Source of the DNA: Shimia sp. R9_2
Lineage (GTDB): Bacteria; Pseudomonadota; Alphaproteobacteria; Rhodobacterales; Rhodobacteraceae
Length of the DNA: 64,000 nt
Reading direction: 5' to 3'
Assembly (NCBI RefSeq): GCF_017743735.1
Contig: NZ_JAGHRO010000004.1
Location: 310,001-374,000, forward strand
Below, one piece after another: positions 1 to 8,708 of this stretch. Below the pieces are notes generated by a model that searched no databases, was not told the DNA's origin, and saw only the letters and a list, made by a program, of their open reading frames with translations. Positions within the stretch are counted from its first letter, which is position 1; each line of letters begins with the position of its first letter. Made by a program: the position numbers and the translations under genes.

Positions 1-1
1 C

Positions 2-91
2 AAAATCCGCACCGAACTTGAGCGCATCGCAGGTCAAGACGGCCTCAGCCGGGACACCACCGAAATGGTGACCCGCATCCTAAACGCATGA
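2..91 (+). CDS. 3' end of an unidentified protein gene (partial)
   Basis: The first 90 bases are an open frame entering from the left edge and ending in TGA at 89-91. They give a hydrophilic helical C-terminus of 29 residues ending TTEMVTRILNA. The stop overlaps the ATG of the next gene as ATGA, which suggests translational coupling and a two-gene operon. Too little is visible to name the family. Confidence 0.6.
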   Translation, partial: KIRTELERIAGQDGLSRDTTEMVTRILNA

Positions 92-522
92 CAGCAGAGC
101 CGATCCTCACGCACAGAGCGCAGGGCCGCAACGCGCGCAGCATCACCGTCTTGATTTTGGCGGTGATGGCGCTTGGCGGCATGCTGCTGACAGGCGCCTA
201 TTGGGCCATCGTCGCCTTCTTGTCGCTCTTTGCGCTCCCCACTCTGGTGGATGTGCTCTTTAATCCGGTCGCAAATTTTGCCCTCTCTGAGGCCGGGGTG
301 CGCTGGAAAAACGCCACTCAGGAGGCGGAAATAGAGCTGGGGCAGATCAAATCCATCCAGATCGCGACCCGCCTGAACGTGGCTTTTCGCATGACATTTG
401 TCATGCAGGATGGCGCTAAGGTGCGGATACCACAGGATGTTTTACCACCCAGAGCAGATCTGGAGGCGGCATTGCAAACACTTGGCGTTGCGGTCGAACA
501 TGACCGCTTGCGGCTGATCTAG
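88..522 (+). CDS. Small membrane protein with a PH-like C-terminal part, function unknown
   Basis: A 144-residue protein. Residues about 18-60 are hydrophobic and form two closely spaced membrane segments. The C-terminal part, from about residue 65, alternates beta-like stretches (GVRWKNATQEAEIELGQIKS and following) as in PH-like domains of small bacterial membrane proteins. It overlaps the preceding gene by an ATGA, so it is probably co-translated with it. I do not recognise a specific family, and the PH-like reading is inference from the strand pattern. Confidence 0.65.
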   Translation: MTAEPILTHRAQGRNARSITVLILAVMALGGMLLTGAYWAIVAFLSLFALPTLVDVLFNPVANFALSEAGVRWKNATQEAEIELGQIKSIQIATRLNVAFRMTFVMQDGAKVRIPQDVLPPRADLEAALQTLGVAVEHDRLRLI

Positions 523-635
523 CCGCAAACCTTGCTTGAAAATCGACGCCGACTTGACGGCATGATTTCAAGTTGATGCCCTTTTTTAGCCTGAAAGCGA
601 AATCATAGTGGGCTCTGTTAGATCACGGAGCCACA

Positions 636-1967
636 ATGAAATTCTTTCTCAAAGAACGGACACGCAAGCGAACACCTCAAAACGTTCGCCCTGCGTCCGC
701 ATTTGCGGCTCCAGCGCTGCGCAAGCTGAATGAGGCCTTTGCCCCTGCCCGCGCCACACAGGCAGCAGGTCGCTCTTCTGACACTCAGCAGACCTACCGC
801 GACCTGCTCACGCGCTTGCAAATTCCGGTCAACGCCGAAACGCCAGATCAAGTGGAGAGCGAAGACACCCGCGCGCAGGGCCAGTTTCTTGCCCGGCAAG
901 AGCGCTGGGAAGAACTCGAAGATCTGATCCGCACACATGATCAGAACCGCGCGGCCACCACATCCGGTGCCCCCTTGTCGGAGCTCATGCTGTTTGGTGC
1001 GCGCGCCGATGTGGTGCGTGCGGCGGAACATGCGCTGCTGCACGGCAAACCCGCCTCAGACGCGGATTTTTTCCATGGCATCGAGGCCATGGAGTATCTG
1101 CTGGAAGACTTCCCTGACAGCTATCCGATTGCCTTGGTTGTGGCCCATGTGCACATCGACATCGGCTGGGCGTGGCGCGGCGCAATCGCAAAAGACGACA
1201 CACGGGAAATCAATCGCGAGGCGTTTCACTCCCATTTTGCGCGGGCAACGGAAATTCTGGATCGCTTCTGCCCCAAGATCCACCACTCTTCCGCGCTGTC
1301 AGCGGCCCGCTGCGCGTTGCTCCCCGGGTTGGAAGACCCGACAAAGGCGCTTTGCACCGAATATGAATCGCTGATCGCGCTCGACCCGTTTAACCCACGG
1401 CACATGCGGGCCTTGGGGAACTACCTGCTGCCCCGCTGGTACGGCGATTTTGACCAGCTCGACCTGCAAGCCCGCCGGATCGCGGCACAAACCTATGACA
1501 TATGGGGCGCAGGCGCCTATGCTTGGGTTTGGTTTGACTCCCTGCTTGTTGACCCAAGCGGGTTGGAAGTCATTGAAATTGAATACTTCCTTGATGGGGT
1601 CTCCGACGCCTTGAAACGCCGAGGCGATCAACACGCGGCGAATCTCATGGCGGCCCACCTCTATCGCAGCTGGCAATATGCCCGCGGGCAATATGACACC
1701 GGCGCGCTCAACAGCGACTTGCCGCCCGCTCTGCGCAAGGGTTTTGACATGGTGGTTCATGACCACCTGCGCGAAATTCACCCGTTGATTTGGGGCCATG
1801 CGGAAATCGGCTTTGAAAACACCTCACGTGTGATTTCCAAAGAGCGCCTCTCTGAAAAGGGGCGCGATGTGGCCCTTCAGGCCGTGGCCATGCCTTTCAT
1901 GAGCAGCCTGAAAGCCGGACAAACCGTGCATTTCACGCCCGAAGGCATCACTCAGGCCAACCCATAG
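636..1967 (+). CDS. Uncharacterised 443-residue protein
   Basis: A long, well-formed frame of 443 residues with coding character matching its neighbours. It has no signal peptide or membrane segment, so it is probably cytoplasmic. It begins with a basic stretch (MKFFLKERTRKRT), then a variable Ala-rich region to about residue 60, then a mostly helical body rich in Trp, His and Tyr (for example HVHIDIGWAWRGAI and LGNYLLPRWYGDFDQLD), perhaps with TPR-like helical pairs. It is preceded by about 110 bp of non-coding DNA and followed after 74 bp by gatB. I do not recognise the family; the helical-repeat idea is inference only. Confidence 0.8.
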   Translation: MKFFLKERTRKRTPQNVRPASAFAAPALRKLNEAFAPARATQAAGRSSDTQQTYRDLLTRLQIPVNAETPDQVESEDTRAQGQFLARQERWEELEDLIRTHDQNRAATTSGAPLSELMLFGARADVVRAAEHALLHGKPASDADFFHGIEAMEYLLEDFPDSYPIALVVAHVHIDIGWAWRGAIAKDDTREINREAFHSHFARATEILDRFCPKIHHSSALSAARCALLPGLEDPTKALCTEYESLIALDPFNPRHMRALGNYLLPRWYGDFDQLDLQARRIAAQTYDIWGAGAYAWVWFDSLLVDPSGLEVIEIEYFLDGVSDALKRRGDQHAANLMAAHLYRSWQYARGQYDTGALNSDLPPALRKGFDMVVHDHLREIHPLIWGHAEIGFENTSRVISKERLSEKGRDVALQAVAMPFMSSLKAGQTVHFTPEGITQANP

Positions 1968-2041
1968 GCGGCTGCCCCCTTGCTCCTCACTTCCGGCTGG
2001 CCTAGAACGCAGACCAGCCAGATATTCAAGGAGCGTGAGCG

Positions 2042-3550
2042 ATGCTCGACCTGACATATGAGACCCCCAAGCCCAAAGTGATCGCGGGTGCCAAACATGA
2101 CTGGGAACTGGTCATTGGTATGGAGGTGCACGCGCAGGTTTCTTCCAATGCGAAACTGTTCTCCGGTGCCTCCACTACCTTTGGTGCAGAGCCCAACGCC
2201 AATGTGGCTTTCGTGGACAGCGCGATGCCGGGCATGTTGCCTGTCATCAACGAGTATTGCGTGGAGCAAGCGGTGCGCACAGGTCTTGGCCTGAACGCCG
2301 AAATTCACCTGAAATCCGCCTTTGACCGCAAAAACTACTTCTATCCGGATCTGCCGCAGGGCTACCAGATTTCCCAGCTTTATGAACCCATTGTCGGCGA
2401 AGGCGAAATCCTCGTGGACATGGGCCCCGGCGTTGCACGCTTGGTGCGTGTTGAACGTATCCACCTTGAGCAGGATGCCGGCAAATCCGTGCACGACATG
2501 GACCCGAATATGTCCTTTGTGGATCTGAACCGCACCGGTGTGGCGCTGATGGAAATCGTCAGCCGCCCCGACATTCGTGGCCCCGAAGAGGCCGCCGCCT
2601 ATGTCACCAAGCTGCGCCAGATCCTGCGTTATCTGGGCACCTGTGATGGCAACATGCAGAACGGCAACCTGCGTGCAGATGTGAACGTCTCCATCTGCCG
2701 TCCGGGCCAGTATGAGAAGTACATGGAAACACAGGACTTCTCGCATCTCGGCACCCGCTGCGAAATCAAGAACATGAACTCCATGCGCTTCATTCAGGCG
2801 GCGATCGAATATGAAGCCCGCCGTCAAATTGCGATTGTCGAAGCCGGTGGCTCTGTCGATCAGGAGACCCGTCTCTATGATCCGGACAAAAACGAAACCC
2901 GCTCCATGCGCTCAAAAGAAGAAGCGCATGACTATCGCTACTTCCCCGATCCTGACCTCCTGCCGCTGGAGATCGAACAGAGTTGGGTGGACGATATCGC
3001 CAAGACCCTTCCGGAGCTGCCCGATCAGAAAAAAGCACGCTTTATCAAAGACTACGGCGTGACCGAATATGATGCCTCCGTGCTGACGGCTGAGGTTGAT
3101 CTGGCCGATTACTTTGAAGCCTCCGTGGGCAAAGGTGACGGCAAGAAGACCGCAAACTGGGTGATCAACGAAGTTCTGGGCCGTGCCAATAAAGCTGAGG
3201 TCCGCCCACAGGAGCTGGTCGCACCCGAAGCCAACGCCGCCATTCTTGCCATGGTCGCCTCTGATGAAATCAGCACCAAGATCGCCAAAGACGTGCTTGA
3301 GATCCACATCGAAACCAAAGACGATCCTGCGAAGATCGTTGAAGAAAAAGGCCTCAAGCAGGTGACCGACACCGGCGCAATCGAAGCGGCGCTGGATGAG
3401 ATCATCGCAGCCAACCCGGCTCAGGTGGAGAAAGCCAAACAGAACCCGAAACTGGCGGGCTGGTTTGTGGGTCAGGTCATGAAAGCCACCGGCGGCAAGG
3501 CCAACCCGAAGGCTGTTAACCAATTGGTGGCGCAGAAGCTGAACGGCTAA
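2042..3550 (+). CDS. gatB: Aspartyl/glutamyl-tRNA amidotransferase subunit B
   Basis: A 502-residue GatB, full length for the family. With GatA and GatC it converts misacylated Glu-tRNA(Gln) or Asp-tRNA(Asn) to the amide form, binding the tRNA and activating its acyl group. The N-terminal signature ([13 protein letters not shown], residues about 20-32) and the kinase-like core with [20 protein letters not shown] are intact, and a C-terminal GatB/YqeY helical domain ends in LVAQKLNG. The start is supported by a good AAGGAG site 8 bases upstream. gatA and gatC are not adjacent, so the gene stands alone and is followed by its own terminator. Confidence 0.98.
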   Translation: MLDLTYETPKPKVIAGAKHDWELVIGMEVHAQVSSNAKLFSGASTTFGAEPNANVAFVDSAMPGMLPVINEYCVEQAVRTGLGLNAEIHLKSAFDRKNYFYPDLPQGYQISQLYEPIVGEGEILVDMGPGVARLVRVERIHLEQDAGKSVHDMDPNMSFVDLNRTGVALMEIVSRPDIRGPEEAAAYVTKLRQILRYLGTCDGNMQNGNLRADVNVSICRPGQYEKYMETQDFSHLGTRCEIKNMNSMRFIQAAIEYEARRQIAIVEAGGSVDQETRLYDPDKNETRSMRSKEEAHDYRYFPDPDLLPLEIEQSWVDDIAKTLPELPDQKKARFIKDYGVTEYDASVLTAEVDLADYFEASVGKGDGKKTANWVINEVLGRANKAEVRPQELVAPEANAAILAMVASDEISTKIAKDVLEIHIETKDDPAKIVEEKGLKQVTDTGAIEAALDEIIAANPAQVEKAKQNPKLAGWFVGQVMKATGGKANPKAVNQLVAQKLNG

Positions 3551-3586
3551 ACAGCAACGTCGGTATTGCGTCTGTATCGCGACTTT

Positions 3587-3617
3587 AACGCGTCGGTGTA
3601 AAAACCGGCGCGTTTTT
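3587..3617 (+). terminator. Rho-independent terminator of gatB
   Basis: The inverted repeat AACGCGTCGGT / ACCGGCGCGTT (one mismatch) encloses a short loop and is followed by a T run, 36 bases after the gatB stop codon. This is a standard intrinsic terminator on the plus strand. Confidence 0.85.
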
Positions 3618-3725
3618 GCATTTCAAAGGTTAATGCACCAACCGCCTGCGCGCTAAACCTGCCCCGCTTTTGGGGAAGGCATAGCAGCCGAAACATCGCC
3701 AACACGTCCGCGTGGAGGTACCACC

Positions 3726-3761
3726 AAAGAAAACGGCCCGCCGGTGAAAACCAGCGGGCCG
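3726..3761 (-). terminator. Rho-independent terminator of the Sel1-repeat gene
   Basis: Read on the minus strand, an 11-bp stem of the type CGGCCCGCTGG / CCGGCGGGCCG with one mismatch, a TTTTCA loop and a TTTTCTTT tail lies 22 bases after the stop of the minus-strand Sel1-repeat gene. Confidence 0.85.
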
Positions 3762-3782
3762 CATACCGGTCTGTCAGACAGT

Positions 3783-5312
3783 TTAGCGTTTCTTCTTTTT
3801 CAATCTGAAACCACCAAATTCGTCTTCGAGCAGTTCGCAGGCATATTCCTCGCCCATCTCACAGCCTTGATTGAGGTAGGTCTCAGCGACCTCTTTGTCT
3901 CTGTCGACCCCTTCCCCTTTCAGATACTGGAAACCCACCACATAGCAGCCATGGGCATAGTCTTTCTCACAAGCGTCCAGAAAGATCTCCAGCGACTTTT
4001 CATAGTCCCGCTCGACGCCTTGGCCGTTCCGATAGAGCCAGCCTATGTTGCTGCAAGAGAGACCATCATTTTTCTCACAGGCGGACTCATAGAGCTCATA
4101 CGCTCTCTGAAAGTCCTGCTCTACACCGTCCCCGTCCCGATAAGCGGTTCCGAGATTGCTGCAGCCCGAAACGTGGCCGCCTTGGCAAGCTTGATCAAAA
4201 TAATTCGCCGCAACCACTGGATCTTCCTCGACACCGTTTGCCAACATGTATGCGAGGCCACTGTTGAAACAGCCATATTCACTGCCCAACTCACAGCCCA
4301 TCACCGAGTAATGCAGTGCTTTTTCATGGTCTTGCTCGATACCTTCCCCTTTGGCATAGGCACCACCAAGACTTGCGCACCCAGTGGCCGATCCACCTTC
4401 GCAGCCGCGTTCATAATAATGAACCGCCCGTTGGTCATCCACGGGAACGCCTCTGCCGAAATCATACACGATACCCGCATAGGCGCAGCCTTCAGCATCA
4501 TAGCCATAGCGCCCTTCGCAGGCCTGGATATACTTGCTCAGTCCCAGACGTTTGTTTTCAATTCCCACGTATCCATGTTCATAAACCTGCCCCAGCGCAC
4601 GACAGCTTGCCCATTGTTCGCTGTCACACCCATAGGAATGCAGGATCGTGGCTTGGGTGAAGTCTTGCTTCATCCCGTCCCCTTCAATGGCAAGAAACCC
4701 AAGCTTGGAACAAGCAAGGGAATTGCCCGCATCATAGCAAGCCGCTTCAAAGTTTTTTATCGCCAGATCATAGTCTTGCGCAACGCCGCGCCCCTCTGAT
4801 TGCAAGATGCCGAGGTATGCGCAGCCTTCGGCCCGACCGCCTTCACACGCCAGATTGTACAGATGTGCCGCCTTCGCGATATCCTGCGCAACATCGCCTT
4901 CGTCGACACGGTTGCCAAGCTCATAGCTGCGACCAACCGACGTACAGGCCCAAGCTTCTCCAGCTTCGCACCCTCTCACGTCGTAGCCCGCTGCGCGTGT
5001 CAAATCGAGTTCTACACCGCGCGCGTGGCGATACATGTATCCGGCATCTGCACAGCTGCGCTCAAACCCTGCGTCGCAGGCCTGAACATAAAGTTCCGCA
5101 GCCTTGGTTTCGTCCCACTCGACACCCTCGCCGCTGTAGAACAGATGGCCAAGCTCATAACAGCTCTCCATTTCCCCCGCCTCACAGCTCTCTTGCAAGG
5201 CGACCGCCTCACTGCTCATGGCGGTGTCTTGCGCCAGCGCGGGCTGTGACGCCCCTGCCATCGCACAAAATGCAGCGGCGGACCAAAACCGCGCATAAGA
5301 TAGGTCAAACAT
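3783..5312 (-). CDS. Secreted Cys-rich Sel1-like repeat protein
   Basis: A 509-residue protein with a signal peptide (cleavage predicted after PALAQ, about residue 28). The rest is about 12 tandem Sel1-like (TPR-type) repeats of roughly 36 residues, each with a G-x-G-V-E-x-D turn and usually two Cys placed as A-C-x(7)-C (for example ACDAGFERSCADAGYMY, GCEGGSATGCASLGGAY). This pattern matches the disulfide-locked repeats of secreted Hcp-type proteins of Helicobacter and implies folding in the periplasm. It ends in a basic tail, FRLKKKKR. It has its own terminator and a long 5' region; the neighbours give no pathway. Such repeats bind other proteins or peptides; the partner is unknown. Confidence 0.9.
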   Translation of the reverse strand: MFDLSYARFWSAAAFCAMAGASQPALAQDTAMSSEAVALQESCEAGEMESCYELGHLFYSGEGVEWDETKAAELYVQACDAGFERSCADAGYMYRHARGVELDLTRAAGYDVRGCEAGEAWACTSVGRSYELGNRVDEGDVAQDIAKAAHLYNLACEGGRAEGCAYLGILQSEGRGVAQDYDLAIKNFEAACYDAGNSLACSKLGFLAIEGDGMKQDFTQATILHSYGCDSEQWASCRALGQVYEHGYVGIENKRLGLSKYIQACEGRYGYDAEGCAYAGIVYDFGRGVPVDDQRAVHYYERGCEGGSATGCASLGGAYAKGEGIEQDHEKALHYSVMGCELGSEYGCFNSGLAYMLANGVEEDPVVAANYFDQACQGGHVSGCSNLGTAYRDGDGVEQDFQRAYELYESACEKNDGLSCSNIGWLYRNGQGVERDYEKSLEIFLDACEKDYAHGCYVVGFQYLKGEGVDRDKEVAETYLNQGCEMGEEYACELLEDEFGGFRLKKKKR

Positions 5313-5864
5313 TCAGTGATTTCCTCTTTAATCTTAGTACCGTTACACGCCAGCGTATCGAAGACATGTGTCGCTGACGCAAAGTCCTCCTGGGTAAAAA
5401 CGCACCATTTGAGGTGGCTGTGCCTGAGAGAAAGTGCGGGAGTGTCTCCTCTGCAGCGGGTCTCATTCAAACACCCGCTGAGACGAAAGCGCTCATAGCC
5501 TGAGATCGCGCGTTAGGTGGCGCGGATCTGCTTTCGGAGCAGAGATACGTCAATCTTGGGCGCTATTCCTGACGTCCACGGAAAGAAAAACCTTAAGTAA
5601 GTCATGTACCTGCTCCAATAAGTGAGAGATGGTATAGAGCGGCCCAGCCCTATATCAAGACACGAATTAACCAATTTGAAACTCCTCTCAGAATTGTGTT
5701 CAGCTACGGCACGATCTACGGATCGTTGTTCCAGAAGAGTTGCGCGTGACAGAACCGTTGTTCGCATCAAAACCGCCAGCTTGTCCGCCCGTAAAAGGCG
5801 ACTTTCTCTTGATGCATCGCCCCCAGCGCCGCATAAGTTCTGCCACGTTTTGAGGAACCTAAGC
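5313..5864. other. 552-bp intergenic region between divergent genes
   Basis: I see no convincing gene here. Open frames exist on both strands (5513-5944 minus; 5622 onward plus) but overlap each other, lack good ribosome-binding sites and resemble nothing I recognise. The part from 5400 to 5510 contains a strong hairpin and two copies of GCCTGAGA, so it may be a structured leader of the Sel1 gene. The part from 5500 to 5860 is less GC-rich than the flanks and may contain gene debris. Confidence 0.5.
5454..5480 (-). promoter_or_regulatory. Hairpin in the 5' region of the Sel1 gene
   Basis: Perfect 8-bp inverted repeat CAGCGGGT / ACCCGCTG with an 11-base loop, about 140 bases upstream of the Sel1 start codon. 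It is flanked on the minus strand by two CTCAGGC motifs. No known riboswitch consensus is complete here. Confidence 0.4.
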
Positions 5865-6377
5865 ATGACATTTAAGGCCCCATTTTTCTCCACCCCGATG
5901 GTTGTCGAGGCGCAGTGGCTCGACTTTAACGGCCACCTGAACATGGCGTTTTATAATGTTCTGTTTGATCGCGGCGTGGATCAGATTTTTGACCAATTGG
6001 GATTGAACGCGGAGTATCGCACCGCGACGGGCAATACGACCTTCTCAGCAGAGTTCCACCTTTGCTATATCCGTGAGCTGTATGTCAGCGACTGGGTGCA
6101 AGCGACATTCCAGCTGCTCGATCATGATGAGAAAAGCTTCCACTTCTATCAGGAGCTTTGGCACGAAGATGGCTGGCTTGCGGCCACAGGCGAAGGTCTC
6201 GGGCTTCATATTGATCGGTCCGGCCCAAACGTCACCGCGATGCCTGAGGACATACGAGCCAACTTTGCCAAGCTTGCGGAGGCCCATAGCAAAATGCGCC
6301 GTCCGGAGCGGGTCGGCCGGCAGATGGGCATTCGCCGAAAAAACCGCAAAAACCGCGGCAAAATCAACCGGATTTAA
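5865..6377 (+). CDS. Hotdog-fold acyl-CoA thioesterase family protein
   Basis: A 170-residue protein of the 4-hydroxybenzoyl-CoA thioesterase / FadM-like family. The sequence QWLDFNGHLNMAFYNVLFDRG (residues about 16-36, split across the first strand and the hot-dog helix) is the family signature with Asp, Asn/His and Asn near the active site. The frame is open further upstream to 5622, but the start at 5865 is chosen because of the GAGGAACC site just before it and because the upstream part is unlike the family. It probably hydrolyses acyl-CoA thioesters; the substrate cannot be told. The basic tail (RRKNRKNRGKINR) is unusual. Confidence 0.85.
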   Translation: MTFKAPFFSTPMVVEAQWLDFNGHLNMAFYNVLFDRGVDQIFDQLGLNAEYRTATGNTTFSAEFHLCYIRELYVSDWVQATFQLLDHDEKSFHFYQELWHEDGWLAATGEGLGLHIDRSGPNVTAMPEDIRANFAKLAEAHSKMRRPERVGRQMGIRRKNRKNRGKINRI

Positions 6378-6489
6378 GTGAGGCCTCTTTATGAGGACGA
6401 TGCAGCCGCGCCACGTTTTGGCGCAAAGGCCGCAGACGGTCTCCTGCATGCTGGACCCTTGGTGAAATTACGTGAATAGCTGACTTCAA

Positions 6490-7083
6490 ATGGTAGACGT
6501 GATCGACATTCTGCAAGAGCGCAAAGAGTTGCCGCAGTTCCTGGAACGTGACGGGCTGATCGGCATTGAACTTGGCGTCGCAAGGGGCTGGTATTCCAAA
6601 CGATTGATGGAAAGCGGCCTTTTCAAAGAACTCTATGGTGTGGATCTTTACGGAGATCATCACGACACCAAGGAATACATCGACGCGCTCAAAAACGTTG
6701 GGATGGGCAAGCCTTACTGGCTGCTGCGCATGAGCTTTGAGGACGCGCTTGATGCTTTCCCTGATGAGTTCTTCGATTTTGTCTATATTGATGGCTATGC
6801 CCATACGGGCGAAGAGCGCGGCAAAACCATGTTTGACTGGCTCGCCAAGGTGAAAGTCGGCGGCATGATCGCCGGGCATGACTACCACAAGAAGTGGCCG
6901 CTTGTGCAGATCTGCGTTGACGCGCTGGCCAAAGAGCTCGGTCAGTCGGTCATGCGCACGGCCCTGTCCAAGAAACGCGACCCGCAGGACAAATTCCCCA
7001 GCTGGGCGCTCTTCAAAGAACATGCAGAGGTGCCCGACTACCCGGAGCGGCTGCGCCTCTTGCCCAAGAAAATGCGCGGCTAG
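6490..7083 (+). CDS. Class I SAM-dependent methyltransferase (Methyltransf_24 type)
   Basis: A 197-residue protein with a Rossmann methyltransferase layout: the glycine-rich SAM loop IGIELGVARGWYSKRL (about residues 24-39), the acidic strand ELYGVDLYGD, and motif FVYIDGYAHTGEE followed by GGMIAGHDYHKKW, the D/H pair typical of the Methyltransf_24 and cephalosporin-hydroxylase-like groups. The substrate is unknown. It is preceded by a 112-bp gap with no strong ribosome-binding site, so the exact start is less certain. Confidence 0.8.
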   Translation: MVDVIDILQERKELPQFLERDGLIGIELGVARGWYSKRLMESGLFKELYGVDLYGDHHDTKEYIDALKNVGMGKPYWLLRMSFEDALDAFPDEFFDFVYIDGYAHTGEERGKTMFDWLAKVKVGGMIAGHDYHKKWPLVQICVDALAKELGQSVMRTALSKKRDPQDKFPSWALFKEHAEVPDYPERLRLLPKKMRG

Positions 7084-7132
7084 CGGCCGCAGACGGATCT
7101 GATCAAGTTATTTTAGGCGCTGGAATACACAT

Positions 7133-7564
7133 ATGACGTACGAATATAAGGTGGTCCCCTCCCCAACCCGCGGACAGAAGGGCAAAGGCATCAAAGGGCC
7201 TGAGGGCCGGTTTGCCAATGCGCTTGAGCTGCACATGAATTACCTTGCCGGTGAGGGATGGGAGTTTGTGCGCGCTGAAACCCTGCCCCATGAAGAACGC
7301 AGCGGGTTGACCAGCACCTCGACCACCTATCGCACGGTTCTTGTGTATCGCCGCCCCGCCCTCACGGAACCGCTCGATGAGACGGAAACACCGGAGCCCG
7401 CCGCACTGCCCTCTCCGGAGCAGTCAGAAGACTCCGCCGATCAGGCGGTTGATGCGCAGGAAGACACGGTATCCGAAGCACCGGAAACAGATGCGGAGGA
7501 ACCTGCCGAGCGGGATCAGGACGAAGTGGTGCGTGCTGGCGTGCAGTCCCTCAAGCAAGAGTGA
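7133..7564 (+). CDS. DUF4177 domain protein with acidic tail
   Basis: A 143-residue protein. Residues 1-80 form a small DUF4177 domain (MTYEYKVVPSP ... LAGEGWEFVRAETLP ... TVLVYRRP). From about residue 85 the sequence is a disordered Glu/Pro/Asp-rich tail (EDSADQAVDAQEDTVSEA). The function of DUF4177 is not known. The gene converges on bolA with only 15 bases between them. Confidence 0.8.
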   Translation: MTYEYKVVPSPTRGQKGKGIKGPEGRFANALELHMNYLAGEGWEFVRAETLPHEERSGLTSTSTTYRTVLVYRRPALTEPLDETETPEPAALPSPEQSEDSADQAVDAQEDTVSEAPETDAEEPAERDQDEVVRAGVQSLKQE

Positions 7565-7579
7565 GCGGCAGCCAAACGC

Positions 7580-7846
7580 CTAGTCTTTGGGTGTATCAAC
7601 GTCCAAGGCCAGCGCGTGAATACGGCCGATCAGCGCCTCTCCCAAAGCCGCGTGAATGGCGCGGTGACGCGCAAGTCGGGACTTGCCTGCAAAGGCCGAT
7701 GCGCGGATACGCACATTAAAATGGCTTTCCCCGCCATCAGGGGCACCCGCATGGCCAGCGTGACGCGCACTGTCATTAACGACCTCAAGTTCAGCAGGCG
7801 AAAAAGCGCTCACCAACTTATTGTGAATTTCTTGTGCAACGCTCAT
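7580..7846 (-). CDS. bolA: BolA family protein
   Basis: An 88-residue BolA. The family core is visible: HNKLVSAFSPAELEVVNDS, the conserved SARHAGHAG stretch, then GESHFNVRIRASAFAGKSRLARHRAIHAALGE and a C-terminal HALALDVDTP. BolA proteins partner with monothiol glutaredoxins in iron-sulfur cluster delivery and regulation. It is divergent from the J-domain gene, with which it shares a 74-bp promoter region, an arrangement I know from other Rhodobacteraceae. Confidence 0.93.
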   Translation of the reverse strand: MSVAQEIHNKLVSAFSPAELEVVNDSARHAGHAGAPDGGESHFNVRIRASAFAGKSRLARHRAIHAALGEALIGRIHALALDVDTPKD

Positions 7847-7920
7847 TTTTCTACGTCCAGCCTCTTCAATCTGCCTCTGGTTAGGGTAAACTCTCTGCTC
7901 CGAGTCGAAAAGGTGAGTTC

Positions 7921-8544
7921 ATGACCAAATCAGATCCCTTTGGTTTCGATATGTCCGTGAAGTCGGCGAAGAAGAAAAACCCGCGCGGCCGCCGTGGCAT
8001 GACTGGTGCGTCAGAGACATCGACCCGCACCTGCGAGCACCCCGGCTGCGAAGAGGCTGGCGCCTACCGCGCCCCACGCGCGCCGGATGTGCTTGATGAA
8101 TTCAAGTGGTTCTGCAAGGACCACGTGCGCGAGTATAACCTCAAGTGGAACTTCTTTGACGGCAAGACCGAAGCCGAAATGAACGCGCAGAACTCCAAGG
8201 ACAAAGTCTGGGAGCGCGAAACCAAGAAGTTTGTTGACCCAGAGACACGCGCTTGGGCGCGGCTGGGCATTGAAGACCCGCATCAGGTGCTGGGCGGCAA
8301 CGCCACTCAGAACCCCGGCAAAGGTGGCGGCGGTGGACGGCGCCTGCCCCCGACAGAGCGCCGCGCAATCGAAATTCTGGACGCCAAAGACCATTGGACC
8401 AAGGCCGAGGTGCGCAAAGCCTACAAAAAGCTCATCAAGGTTTTGCACCCGGATATGAACGGCGGCGACCGGAGCCAGGAAGAGCAGCTTCAAGAAGTTG
8501 TCTGGGCCTGGGATCAGATCAAGGAAAGCCGCAACTTCAAATAG
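7921..8544 (+). CDS. J-domain protein with N-terminal zinc-type motif
   Basis: A 207-residue DnaJ-like protein. The J domain is at the C-terminus (about residues 145-203) with the essential HPD motif in KVLHPDMNGGD, so it should stimulate an Hsp70 (DnaK). The N-terminal part carries Cys-x4-Cys (TCEHPGCEEAG, about residues 38-46) and Cys-x2-His (WFCKDHV, about 64-70), a plausible zinc site. A Gly-rich linker separates the two parts. It sits between bolA and an adenylate cyclase, upstream of cobS. The client is unknown. Confidence 0.9.
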   Translation: MTKSDPFGFDMSVKSAKKKNPRGRRGMTGASETSTRTCEHPGCEEAGAYRAPRAPDVLDEFKWFCKDHVREYNLKWNFFDGKTEAEMNAQNSKDKVWERETKKFVDPETRAWARLGIEDPHQVLGGNATQNPGKGGGGGRRLPPTERRAIEILDAKDHWTKAEVRKAYKKLIKVLHPDMNGGDRSQEEQLQEVVWAWDQIKESRNFK

Positions 8545-8563
8545 TTGCATGGCAAGCTTCACC

Positions 8564-8593
8564 AAAGGGCGTGGCCGATTGGCCGCGCCTTTT
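8564..8593 (+). terminator. Probable terminator of the J-domain gene
   Basis: An imperfect GC-rich stem (AAAGGGCGTGGCC / GGCCGCGCCTTTT, one bulge) with a GATT loop and a short T run starts 20 bases after the stop codon. Confidence 0.65.
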
Positions 8594-8708
8594 GCGTTTG
8601 TCCTCCTGTGCTCTTTCACCGGTGGACCCGCGCCAAAGTCCCGCTACGATGGCAAGAGGCCTTTGCCGCACCACCCGCCGCACCACCCTTATCCAGTTGG
8701 GGACACTT

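Noticed and set aside
3744-4799. 351-codon open frame opposite the Sel1-repeat gene
   Set aside because: Starts inside the terminator of that gene and merely mirrors its repeats.
5401-5600. Complete tandem glycine riboswitch
   Set aside because: Only the CTCAGGC ends are present; the CCGAAGG core and the GGAGAG side are missing or displaced, and the downstream gene is not a glycine gene.
5513-5944. 143-codon minus-strand open frame upstream of the thioesterase gene
   Set aside because: Overlaps the start of a convincing gene, lacks a ribosome site and resembles no family I know.
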